Shown here in pieces: positions 7,867 to 14,340 of a stretch of 14,759 bases of DNA (positions are counted from its first letter, which is position 1; every line of letters begins with the position of its first letter). Both the position numbers and the translations under genes were made by a program. The stretch covers positions 724 through 15,482 of the forward strand of contig DPXH01000095.1 of the NCBI GenBank assembly GCA_003527405.1, in the 5' to 3' direction. The notes under the pieces were generated by a model. That model was not told the DNA's origin, did no database searches, and saw nothing but the letters and a program-made list of their open reading frames with translations. This DNA comes from Candidatus Sediminicultor tertius (GTDB lineage Bacteria > Atribacterota > Phoenicimicrobiia > Phoenicimicrobiales > Phoenicimicrobiaceae).

Positions 7867-7872
7867 CTATTC
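7768..7872 (-). repeat. Phased heptamer array, 15 units, overlapping the fabF stop
   Basis: On the plus strand it divides exactly into fifteen 7-base units: TAACGAC, TAACGAC, TATTCAC, TAACGAC, TAGTTAA, TAGTTTT, GAATTAT, GGTTTTT, CGCTTTT, CGCTTTA, AGTTTTT, AGTTTTT, ACTATAC, GCTCCAC, GCTATTC. The last unit contains the fabF stop (CTA on plus, TAG on minus, 7869-7867), so the array supplies the stop codon and one base triplet of coding sequence. Confidence 0.8.
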
Positions 7873-9108
7873 CTTATATTTTCCTAAAACAATTACCCCA
7901 TTATGTCCGCCAAAGCCGAATGAATTGGAGATAGCATAATTAACTATTTTCTTTTCACTTTTATTTGGCACATAATCCAAGTCACAATCAGGATCTGGTG
8001 AGTTGTAATTTATAGTGGGAGGGATAAGGTCATTCTTTATGGTAAGGACGGTAGCAATAGCCTCAGCTCCACCGCTTGCCCCCAGCAGATGTCCGGTCAT
8101 TGATTTATTGGAACTTATTTTTAAATTATAGGCATGTTCACCAAACACTCTTTTCACAGCTAAGGTTTCTAATTTATCATTTAAGGGAGTTGAAGTTCCA
8201 TGAGCGTTAACATAATCTATCCGGGAGGGTTCAATTTTTGCATCTTTTAAGGCAATTTCCATTGCCTTTGCCGCGGCTTCTCCTTCAGGGGCGGGAGCAG
8301 TAATATGGTAAGCGTCAGCAGTCATGCCAAAACCAAGTATTTCAGCATAAATATCAGCATTTCTCTCTTTTGCATGCTGTAAAGTTTCCAGGATTAATAT
8401 TCCGGCGCCTTCCGCCATAGTAAAGCCGTCTCTCTCCTTATCAAAAGGTTTGGAAGCATTTTTAGGATGGTCATTTTGGGTAGATAAGGCTCTCATTTTA
8501 CAAAATCCGGCTAAAGCCATGGGGGTAATTGCAGCCTCTGCACCTCCACTGATAATTATTTGAGCATCTCCTTGTTGCAAAAGCTTGAAGGCCATTCCGA
8601 TAGCATGAGTAGATGATGCACAAGCAGTAGTAATAACCTCATTGGGGCCTTTAGCGCCGATTTTTATAGCTATTTCACCTGCGGATATATTGGAAATCAT
8701 CATGGGTACAAAAAATGGACTTACTCTTCCCGGCCCCTTTTCCAATAATATTTTATGTTGTTTTTCTAATGTTCCTATACCGCCTATGCCTGAACCGGTT
8801 ATAACTCCTGCTGAATAAGAATCCTTTTCGGTGATTTTCAATTTAGAATCCTCAAGTGCCAACATTGCCGCAACAACCGAAAATTGAGTGCTTTTATCCA
8901 TTCTGTTTGCTTCTTTAACAGATATATAATTTGTATAATCAAAATTTTTTACTTCCGCTGCTATTTTAGTAGGATAATTTTCGGTATCGAAATAACTTAT
9001 CCTATCGATACCACATTTTCCCTGAATTAAGGATTGCCAAAATTTATTCTTTCCAATTCCTACCGGAGTAACCGGGCCTAAACCGGTGATTACCACTCTA
9101 TTTTTCAT
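7867..9108 (-). CDS. fabF: Beta-ketoacyl-ACP synthase II
   Basis: Elongating condensing enzyme of type II fatty acid synthesis: condenses malonyl-ACP with a growing acyl-ACP, releasing CO2. From the ATG at 9108 it has 413 residues, and the catalytic triad falls at C163 (in TACASS), H303 (in NAHGTSTP) and H340 (in SMTGHLLG), exactly the E. coli FabF numbers. Ile108 in GSGIGG also matches the known acyl-pocket gate position. An upstream in-frame ATG at 9126 has no SD, while 9108 has GGCGGTGA eight bases before it and gives the family start MKNRVVITGLG, so the shorter start is chosen. The protein ends normally (SFGFGGHNGVIVLGKYKE), with its TAG inside a heptamer array. A strong hairpin lies about 52 bases upstream, between acpP and fabF. 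Confidence 0.97.
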   Translation of the reverse strand: MKNRVVITGLGPVTPVGIGKNKFWQSLIQGKCGIDRISYFDTENYPTKIAAEVKNFDYTNYISVKEANRMDKSTQFSVVAAMLALEDSKLKITEKDSYSAGVITGSGIGGIGTLEKQHKILLEKGPGRVSPFFVPMMISNISAGEIAIKIGAKGPNEVITTACASSTHAIGMAFKLLQQGDAQIIISGGAEAAITPMALAGFCKMRALSTQNDHPKNASKPFDKERDGFTMAEGAGILILETLQHAKERNADIYAEILGFGMTADAYHITAPAPEGEAAAKAMEIALKDAKIEPSRIDYVNAHGTSTPLNDKLETLAVKRVFGEHAYNLKISSNKSMTGHLLGASGGAEAIATVLTIKNDLIPPTINYNSPDPDCDLDYVPNKSEKKIVNYAISNSFGFGGHNGVIVLGKYKE

Positions 9109-9160
9109 TATTCTGTTCACCGCCATTACTAAATAATTATTTTTAATAAATTTACATTTG

Positions 9161-9194
9161 AATTAAGGGTCGGATAAATCTCCGACCCTTAATT
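9161..9194. repeat. 14-bp perfect hairpin between acpP and fabF
   Basis: Arms AATTAAGGGTCGGA (9161-9174) and its exact complement (9181-9194) enclose a six-base loop. In the transcript it would form a strong stem about 52 bases before the fabF start. No U-run follows on the minus strand, so it is not a textbook terminator. It could be an mRNA processing or stability element, a partial attenuator lowering fabF relative to acpP, or another dispersed palindrome. Confidence 0.8.
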
Positions 9195-9294
9195 AATTAG
9201 CCATTTATTTTAATTTCCTAAAATTATTCTTAATACATATCTTTAAAAAAGATAAACATAAAAAATACTTATGCCTATTTTATATTTAATATTC

Positions 9295-9519
9295 TTATTT
9301 GCTTAAGTATTTAACCGCATCTCCGATAGTTTTCATCTTTTCGGCATCTTCATCCGGAATTTCAATATCAAATTCTTCCTCGAAGGCCATTATCAGTTCA
9401 ACTATATCTAATGAATCCGCACCCAGATCATCAATAAAAGAAGAATCTTCAGTAATTTTACTTTCATCAACTCCTAATTGATCTGCAATTATCTTTTTTA
9501 TTCTATCCATTGTCTCCAT
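9295..9519 (-). CDS. acpP: Acyl carrier protein
   Basis: Small acidic carrier that holds fatty-acid intermediates as thioesters on a phosphopantetheine arm. It has 74 residues. The attachment serine is S36 in the invariant GADSLDIVEL motif; helix I (about 3-15) and the acidic helix II recognition surface (DIVELIMAFEEEF) are evident. The ATG at 9519 follows a perfect SD (AAAGGAGGTGA). A second ATG three codons in (9510) is possible, but the SD spacing favours 9519. It sits 19 bases after the fabG stop, in the order fabD-fabG-acpP-fabF found in many bacteria, and serves as substrate carrier for all the neighbouring enzymes. A 186-base leader with a hairpin separates it from fabF. Confidence 0.98.
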   Translation of the reverse strand: METMDRIKKIIADQLGVDESKITEDSSFIDDLGADSLDIVELIMAFEEEFDIEIPDEDAEKMKTIGDAVKYLSK

Positions 9520-9528
9520 TCTATACTT

Positions 9529-9539
9529 TCACCTCCTTT
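9529..9539 (-). promoter_or_regulatory. Full-length Shine-Dalgarno of acpP
   Basis: On the minus strand AAAGGAGGTGA (9539-9529) is a full match to the usual 16S 3' tail complement (UCACCUCCUUU) and begins on the last base of the fabG stop TGA. It is the longest SD in the window. This fits the very high expression expected of ACP relative to its operon mates. Confidence 0.85.
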
Positions 9540-10285
9540 CACATTACCATACCGCCATCGACATTTATAACTTGCCCTGTAATATAATTTGCTGCATCAG
9601 AAACTAAAAAATATACCACTTTAGCGATATCTTCCACAGTACCCAATCTTTTCAAGGGGATTTGCTGTTGCAGATTTTCTCTAACTTTTTCTGGTAATTT
9701 TTTAGTCATGTCTGTATTGATAAATCCGGGCGCAATAGCATTTACATTTATATTTCTTGAAGCGAGTTCTTTTGCCATCGATTTAGTTAATCCTATTATC
9801 CCCGCTTTTGATGCGGCATAATTAACCTGACCGATATTTCCCACTAATCCGATAACCGAGGATATATTTACAATTTTATCAGTGGTCTTTTGCTTCATCA
9901 TATATTTTGCCACAGATTTGGAACAATTAAAAGTACCTTTGAGATTTATTCTTATCACTGTATCCCAATCTTCTTCTTTCATCCTGATTAAAAGAGCATC
10001 GCGGGTAATTCCGGCATTATTTACTAATATGTCTATTTTCCCAAATTTATTTATAATCTCTTTCGTCATTCTATCAACTTCATCAAATACTGTTATATCA
10101 GCTTTTATTCCAATTGCCATATTACCACTTTTTTTGATTTCTTCCAAAGTTTTATCAATTTCACTTTTTGGTAAAATATCGTTAACAACAATGTTTGCTC
10201 CATGGCGTGCTAATTCTAAGGCAATAGCCCTACCTATCCCCCGGGCCGACCCGGTAATCAAAGCAACCTTTCCAGATAGTACCAT
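9539..10285 (-). CDS. fabG: 3-oxoacyl-ACP reductase
   Basis: NADPH-dependent short-chain dehydrogenase that reduces 3-ketoacyl-ACP to 3-hydroxyacyl-ACP, the first reductive step of each elongation round. From the ATG at 10285 it has 248 residues, typical for FabG. It shows the nucleotide-binding TGSARGIG (11-18), NNAG (89-92) and the catalytic tetrad N114, S143, Y156 and K160 (in NYAASKAG), then the PGFINTDMT loop and the C-terminal VDGGMVM. The frame extends nine codons upstream to 10312 inside fabD, but GGGGGAGG nine bases before 10285 and the family start MVLSGKVALITG favour the shorter form. Its start is one base after the fabD stop (TAA-A-ATG), so the two are probably translationally coupled. 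Confidence 0.97.
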   Translation of the reverse strand: MVLSGKVALITGSARGIGRAIALELARHGANIVVNDILPKSEIDKTLEEIKKSGNMAIGIKADITVFDEVDRMTKEIINKFGKIDILVNNAGITRDALLIRMKEEDWDTVIRINLKGTFNCSKSVAKYMMKQKTTDKIVNISSVIGLVGNIGQVNYAASKAGIIGLTKSMAKELASRNINVNAIAPGFINTDMTKKLPEKVRENLQQQIPLKRLGTVEDIAKVVYFLVSDAANYITGQVINVDGGMVM

Positions 10286-10286
10286 T

Positions 10287-11237
10287 TTATAAGACCTCCC
10301 CCATTTTTTCAACTACATCTTTCAGAGAATCTGAGTCAAATACATTAAAGACTTCAGCTTCGGGAATAATCTGTTTAATTAACCCCCTTAAAACCTTACC
10401 CGGACCCACTTCGATAAAACAATTAATACCTTGAGAATTAATTTTCATTATGGAATTAACCCATAATACAGGGTGATTCATCTGCTCAATTAGAGCTGAT
10501 CTAACTTCTTCTTTATTTCTAACATAATCAGCAGTAACATTACAGATTACCGGCATTCGAGGGTCATATATTTCTACTTTTTCTAAATATCTGGCTAAAT
10601 TATCTTTAGCTAATTCCATTAATGATGAATGAAAAGGAGCACTCACTTTAAGAGGAATTACCTTTCTCGCCCCTTTCTCCTTTGCTAATTCCGATAACTT
10701 ATCCAGTGGTTTAATCTCCCCCGAAACTACAATTTGCGTTGGAGAATTATAATTAGCAATTTCAATTATTCCGTAATCGCTTACCCTTTTACATAATTCT
10801 CTTATTTCAGCAGCTTCCAAACCGATTATAGCTAACATCGACCCAATTCCTAAAGGAGTAGCATTTTGCATATATTCTCCCCTTTTTCTAACCAATTTTA
10901 CCGCGTCTTCAAACTCAATAGCAGAACTAGCTACCAGTGCCGAATATTCACCTAAACTATGGCCGGCAACTACGTAAGGGCTAATGTTATGCCTCTTAAG
11001 TAATTCAAACAAAATTGTACTGATGGTTAAAATTGCCGGTTGAGCGTTAACTGTATTCTTTAATTCTTCTTCCGGACCTTCGAAACAGATTCTACCAATA
11101 TCTACTCTTTCTTCTTTCAGAGCTTCATTAGCCCTATTGAGTAAAATTTCTGCTTCCGGATAATTTTCTACTAAATCTTTTCCCATTCCTACTTTTTGAG
11201 AACCCTGTCCAGGGAATACAAAAGCAATTTTTTCCAT
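10287..11237 (-). CDS. fabD: Malonyl-CoA:ACP transacylase
   Basis: Transfers malonyl from CoA to ACP, supplying the extender unit for FabH and FabF. It has 316 residues, normal for the family. It opens IAFVFPGQGSQ (4-14), the usual N-terminal motif. The nucleophile elbow GHSLG places the catalytic serine at S94; R119 in RKRGEYMQ is the malonate-carboxylate arginine, and H203 in SAPFHSSLM completes the dyad. GPGKVLRGLIKQI near the C-terminus is also typical. The SD is weak (AAAGG about 13 bases from the ATG), unusual in this operon. A 183-base repeat-bearing gap separates it from fabH, while fabG follows with effectively no gap. Confidence 0.97.
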   Translation of the reverse strand: MEKIAFVFPGQGSQKVGMGKDLVENYPEAEILLNRANEALKEERVDIGRICFEGPEEELKNTVNAQPAILTISTILFELLKRHNISPYVVAGHSLGEYSALVASSAIEFEDAVKLVRKRGEYMQNATPLGIGSMLAIIGLEAAEIRELCKRVSDYGIIEIANYNSPTQIVVSGEIKPLDKLSELAKEKGARKVIPLKVSAPFHSSLMELAKDNLARYLEKVEIYDPRMPVICNVTADYVRNKEEVRSALIEQMNHPVLWVNSIMKINSQGINCFIEVGPGKVLRGLIKQIIPEAEVFNVFDSDSLKDVVEKMGEVL

Positions 11238-11290
11238 ATTTTATTCATAACCTTTCTTGTTAAAATCTTTGATACCTGAAAAGAAAATAT

Positions 11291-11409
11291 TGAGTATATA
11301 GTAAAGAATAGCGTAGAGCGTTGAGCATATAGTTAGGAAAGAAGACAGAAAAAGAGCAACATTCTTCTTTTTATCTAACTACCTCAGTAATGTTTACACT
11401 AACTCAGTA
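11291..11409 (+). repeat. Heptamer-phased element between fabH and fabD
   Basis: Divides into about seventeen 7-base units (TGAGTAT, ATAGTAA, AGAATAG, CGTAGAG, CGTTGAG, CATATAG, TTAGGAA, AGAAGAC, AGAAAAA, GAGCAAC, ATTCTTC, TTTTTAT, CTAACTA, CCTCAGT, AATGTTT, ACACTAA, CTCAGTA). It is a sister of the element at 14141-14252: both contain GTTAGGAAA, then GAAGACAGAAAAAGA, then an identical ATTCTTCTTTTTATCTAACT. AGTTAG (11331-11336) and CTAACT (11375-11380) could pair as the base of an imperfect stem-loop. Confidence 0.75.
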
Positions 11410-11420
11410 TATTTAATATT

Positions 11421-12407
11421 TTACCATTTCAATACAATAGTTCCATAGGTAAGACCGGCACCGAATGCGGTCAGCACTACGATATCGCCATTTTTAATCT
11501 TTCCCTCTTTTACTGCTTCATCAAGAGCAATCATAACCGAAGCAGCCGAGGTATTTCCGTATTTATTTAAATTTACAAAAACTTTATCTTTATTTATTTT
11601 CAAAACCCTGGTTAAGGCATGAATAATTCGAATATTAGCTTGATGCGGAATAAAGCAATCTACTTCTTCAACCGAAAGATTACATTTACCCAAAGTTTTT
11701 ATAGTAGTTCTTTTCATATGTTTAACCGCAAGCTTGAATACTTCATTTCCTTTCATCTTAACATAATGCATTCTCTTTTCAACGGTTTCATGAGAAGCCG
11801 GGTATTTGGAAAGCCCGGCTGGTATTATAATCAGATCATCGTTTGACCCGTCTCCTTTTAAACAACCGGAAAGGATTCCTTTCTCCCGGTCGGCTTTTAA
11901 AACAGCCGCCCCTGCTCCGTCGCCAAAAAGAATACAAGTATTCCTATCAGTCCAGTCTACAAGTTTTGAGAGAGTTTCTGCCCCAATTACTAAAGCATTA
12001 TCATAAAAACCGGTAGCAATATACTGCCAGGCAGTAATCAAGGCATAAACCGCACCGGTACAGCCTGCTTGCAAATCAAGGGTTGCGGCATTTACAGCCT
12101 TAATTTTCTTTTGAACCAGGCAAGCAGTAGCCGGAAATATCATGTCCTGAGAATTGGTAGCGACAATTATTAAATCAATCTCCCCGGGTTTAATATTTGC
12201 ATCTTTTAGCGCTTTCAAAGCTGCCTTTGCAGCAACATCTGAGGTAGTTTCGTTATCTTCAGCTATATGGCGTTCAGCGATACCGGTTCTGGTGATAATC
12301 CATTCATGATTTGTATCCACCATTTTTTCCAAATCTTCATTGGTCAGAACTTTTTTGGGAACATAAGAACCTGTTCCAATTATTTTAACGTTTTGCATAT
12401 TATTCAT
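11421..12407 (-). CDS. fabH: Beta-ketoacyl-ACP synthase III
   Basis: Initiating condensing enzyme: joins an acyl-CoA primer to malonyl-ACP to start fatty acid synthesis. It has 328 residues, with the triad at C116 (in LQAGCTGAVYAL), H255 (in IPHQANIRI) and N285 (in KYGNTSAAS). TRTGIAERHIAE near the N-terminus and the C-terminal TAFGAGLTYGTIVL are FabH hallmarks. The active-site cysteine context is AGCTG where many FabH have AACSG; this is a conservative variant. The ATG at 12407 has GGGGAG 11 bases upstream; a second ATG three codons in is too far from it. It follows plsX by 45 bases and is separated from fabD by a heptamer element. Primer choice (straight or branched chain) cannot be read from the sequence. 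Confidence 0.97.
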   Translation of the reverse strand: MNNMQNVKIIGTGSYVPKKVLTNEDLEKMVDTNHEWIITRTGIAERHIAEDNETTSDVAAKAALKALKDANIKPGEIDLIIVATNSQDMIFPATACLVQKKIKAVNAATLDLQAGCTGAVYALITAWQYIATGFYDNALVIGAETLSKLVDWTDRNTCILFGDGAGAAVLKADREKGILSGCLKGDGSNDDLIIIPAGLSKYPASHETVEKRMHYVKMKGNEVFKLAVKHMKRTTIKTLGKCNLSVEEVDCFIPHQANIRIIHALTRVLKINKDKVFVNLNKYGNTSAASVMIALDEAVKEGKIKNGDIVVLTAFGAGLTYGTIVLKW

Positions 12408-12452
12408 TAATTAATATTCTCCCCTTCTTATTATGAAATTATTTTCTTTGAT

Positions 12453-13430
12453 TTATATCTCTTTAAAGTGCTCAACCAGGTTAGCATCTACAAATTTACC
12501 GGTATTAAGTATGGCATTTTTAAAGGTTTTGGCCTTAGATCGTCCATGACATATAGAACATAATCCGTTTACGCCTAATAGAGGAGATCCGCCATGTTCT
12601 GTATAATCGGTCATCTTTACCAAATTCATAAAATATTGTTTCAATTTATCCATCTCTTGATTTTGGGGAAGTTGGCTGATGATCATACTGTTAATCGTAG
12701 TTAAAAGAAATTTAGCTAATCCCTCAGAAGATTTTAATAATATGTTGCCGGTAAATCCATCACATACTACCACATCAACCTTTCCTTTAAATATATCCTT
12801 ACCTTCAATATTGCCCACAAAATTGATATTAGCATTTTTTAAATTTTTATAAGCATTTTGGGCAAATTTATTTCCTTTATTTTCCTCTTCTCCTATATTT
12901 AGCAATCCTATTTTGGGATTTTCTATTCCTAAGATATATTTAGCGTATTTACTCCCTATAAGGGCAAACTGGGGTAGATGTTCCGGCTTGCAATCAACAT
13001 TAGCACCGACATCCAATACTAACACTTTCCCTTTCACCGAGGGTAAGATAGCAGCAATGGTGGGACGACGTATTTCAGGAACACACCCTAACTCCAATAA
13101 TGCCGCAGCCATAACCGCCCCACTATTTCCGGCAGAAATAAAAGCATCAGCTTGATTATTTTTTATCAATTTCGTGCCTACCACTATAGAAGAATCCCTT
13201 TTACTCCGTATGGCATCCAAAGGAAATTCGCCTGTTTCAATATATTCTTTACAATCTATGACCGATAATTTATCCTTTTTATATTTATATTTCATTAACT
13301 CTTCTTTTATTTTCCCTATATCACCTAACAAAATAATCTCTAGGTCTCTTTCTTCCAAGGCTAAAATAGCGCCTTTCACAACTTCTTCGGGGGCATAATC
13401 CCCTCCCATGGCATCAAGAGCTATTTTCAT
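12453..13430 (-). CDS. plsX: Phosphate acyltransferase PlsX
   Basis: Converts acyl-ACP and phosphate to acyl phosphate, the donor used by PlsY in the first step of phospholipid synthesis; it is a peripheral membrane enzyme. It has 325 residues with the PlsX signatures: MKIALDAMGGDYAPEEVVKG at the N-terminus, ISAGNSGAVMAAALLELG (98-115), VLDVGANVDCKPEHL (138-152), CDGFTGNILLKSSEG (223-237) and GGSPLLGVNG (280-289). The ATG directly abuts the fapR TAA with no base between, and AAGGAG lies nine bases upstream inside fapR, so translation is probably coupled to fapR. The fapR-plsX pair links malonyl-CoA sensing with membrane lipid output. Confidence 0.97.
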   Translation of the reverse strand: MKIALDAMGGDYAPEEVVKGAILALEERDLEIILLGDIGKIKEELMKYKYKKDKLSVIDCKEYIETGEFPLDAIRSKRDSSIVVGTKLIKNNQADAFISAGNSGAVMAAALLELGCVPEIRRPTIAAILPSVKGKVLVLDVGANVDCKPEHLPQFALIGSKYAKYILGIENPKIGLLNIGEEENKGNKFAQNAYKNLKNANINFVGNIEGKDIFKGKVDVVVCDGFTGNILLKSSEGLAKFLLTTINSMIISQLPQNQEMDKLKQYFMNLVKMTDYTEHGGSPLLGVNGLCSICHGRSKAKTFKNAILNTGKFVDANLVEHFKEI

Positions 13431-14018
13431 TTAAGTCTTCTCCTTTTTTATCTTATCGTTAACCGAAAAAATTACTAATTTTCCCGTAAATACTTCCCTT
13501 TGGTCAGTCTTTACGTGTACTGATACTAAATATTTATTTCCTCTATTTCGAGCAACTCTTGCTTTAGCAACCAAAGTCTGTCCGGCATATACCGGATTTT
13601 TGTAACTTAATCGGGCAATTCCCGTTAAGGCAACTTCCGTGTCAATGATGGAAATTGCCAATGAATCGGCTAAAGAAAAGATATAATGACTTCTAACTAT
13701 CCCTGTTTTGTTAAAAGCCATATCTTTTGTAGTCTTCAAGATAGCAATACCGTTTTTGCCCAACTCTATATCTATTAATTCTCCGATTATCTCTTCTTTT
13801 TTTAGAGATTTTACCTTATCTGTGGAAGGAGTGTTTTTAGCCACTTGTACTATTCGTTTTCTCATTTCGGGAATCCCCATTTCCAGTCGATCTAATCGAA
13901 TAGTCTGCACACTAAAGTTAAATAATTCAGCAAGTTTTTTATCAGACAAAAATGGGTCCTTCGATATATATTCTTTTATTCCTTTTTGCCTTTCTAATTT
14001 ACTTAAATTTCGAATCAT
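13431..14018 (-). CDS. fapR: Malonyl-CoA-responsive repressor FapR
   Basis: Repressor of fatty acid and phospholipid genes; in Bacillus, malonyl-CoA binding releases it from DNA. It has 195 residues. An N-terminal winged-helix HTH (about 26-55) contains SVQTIRLDRLEMGIPEMRKR, nearly the Bacillus FapR sequence. A linker helix (KSLKKEEIIGELIDIEL, 70-86) leads to a C-terminal hotdog effector domain (about 90-190). Aligned by eye to B. subtilis FapR, ligand-pocket F99 and R106 are kept (F102, R109), but G107 is Ser110 and N115 is Asp118. The ATG at 14018 has AGGTGA eight bases upstream. A promoter with an inverted repeat at the predicted start site lies just upstream, suggesting autoregulation. 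It is first in the operon with plsX, as in Bacillus. Confidence 0.96.
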   Translation of the reverse strand: MIRNLSKLERQKGIKEYISKDPFLSDKKLAELFNFSVQTIRLDRLEMGIPEMRKRIVQVAKNTPSTDKVKSLKKEEIIGELIDIELGKNGIAILKTTKDMAFNKTGIVRSHYIFSLADSLAISIIDTEVALTGIARLSYKNPVYAGQTLVAKARVARNRGNKYLVSVHVKTDQREVFTGKLVIFSVNDKIKKEKT

Positions 14019-14058
14019 TTCTCAGTCACCTATCTTACATTTATTGATAGCACCTATT

Positions 14059-14074
14059 ATTAGCTACTACTAAT
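14059..14074 (-). promoter_or_regulatory. Candidate FapR operator, ATTAGTAGTAGCTAAT
   Basis: A 16-base inverted repeat (ATTAG, six bases, CTAAT) lies immediately downstream of the -10 box, covering the predicted transcription start. From memory, Bacillus FapR sites are about 17-base palindromes with TTAGTA...TACTAA ends; this site keeps the TTAGTA half but the other half is CTAAT. Position and symmetry suit autorepression by FapR. Match to the FapR consensus is partial. Confidence 0.6.
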
Positions 14075-14081
14075 TGTAAGT

Positions 14082-14110
14082 ATTATACATTAGTGGCATT
14101 TAAAAATCAA
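14082..14110 (-). promoter_or_regulatory. Sigma-70-type promoter of the fapR operon
   Basis: On the minus strand TTGATT (14110-14105), a 17-base spacer and a perfect TATAAT (14087-14082). The start would be near 14075, about 57 bases before the fapR ATG. It lies downstream of the rpmF terminator, so fapR and the fab genes have their own start. Confidence 0.75.
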
Positions 14111-14140
14111 GCATTTTATAAAGTATCGAGTAAAATTATA

Positions 14141-14252
14141 GCGTAGAGCGTGCAGCGTGGAGCGTATAGTTAGGAAAAAAGAAAGAAGACAGAAAAAGAT
14201 AGTATTCTTCTTTTTATCTAACTATCCCACTAAAGTTTATACTAACTTTATA
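14141..14252 (+). repeat. Heptamer-phased element upstream of the fapR promoter
   Basis: Sixteen 7-base units in register: GCGTAGA, GCGTGCA, GCGTGGA, GCGTATA, GTTAGGA, AAAAAGA, AAGAAGA, CAGAAAA, AGATAGT, ATTCTTC, TTTTTAT, CTAACTA, TCCCACT, AAAGTTT, ATACTAA, CTTTATA. Its sister copy near 11312-11409 has three GCGT-type units instead of four and lacks an equivalent of AAAAAGA. A 21-base block from 14204 (ATTCTTC, TTTTTAT, CTAACTA) is identical in both. Confidence 0.8.
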
Positions 14253-14291
14253 TTATAATTACAACCCAAAAAGTAAATAAAATATAATGTA

Positions 14292-14312
14292 GGAGCACAA
14301 TGTATCGTGCCC
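14292..14312. repeat. GGAGCAC...GTGCCC imperfect palindrome
   Basis: Arms around a central ATGTAT with one mismatch at the outer arm and one nearer the centre. It is paired with the perfect palindrome 28 bases further on and related to the one at 605-624. No U-run follows. Confidence 0.7.
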
Positions 14313-14340
14313 ACAGAAAAAATGGGTAATAATATAACGA

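Noticed and set aside
7768..7872. Heptamer arrays as a CRISPR array
   Set aside because: Units are 7 bases without spacers, repeats are far too short and degenerate, and there are no cas genes nearby.
9109..9126. Longer fabF start
   Set aside because: No SD precedes it, and the start at 9108 puts the catalytic residues at the exact E. coli positions 163, 303 and 340.
10286..10312. Longer fabG start inside fabD
   Set aside because: The nine extra residues precede the normal FabG start, and the GGGGGAGG ribosome site lies within them, correctly spaced for the ATG at 10285.
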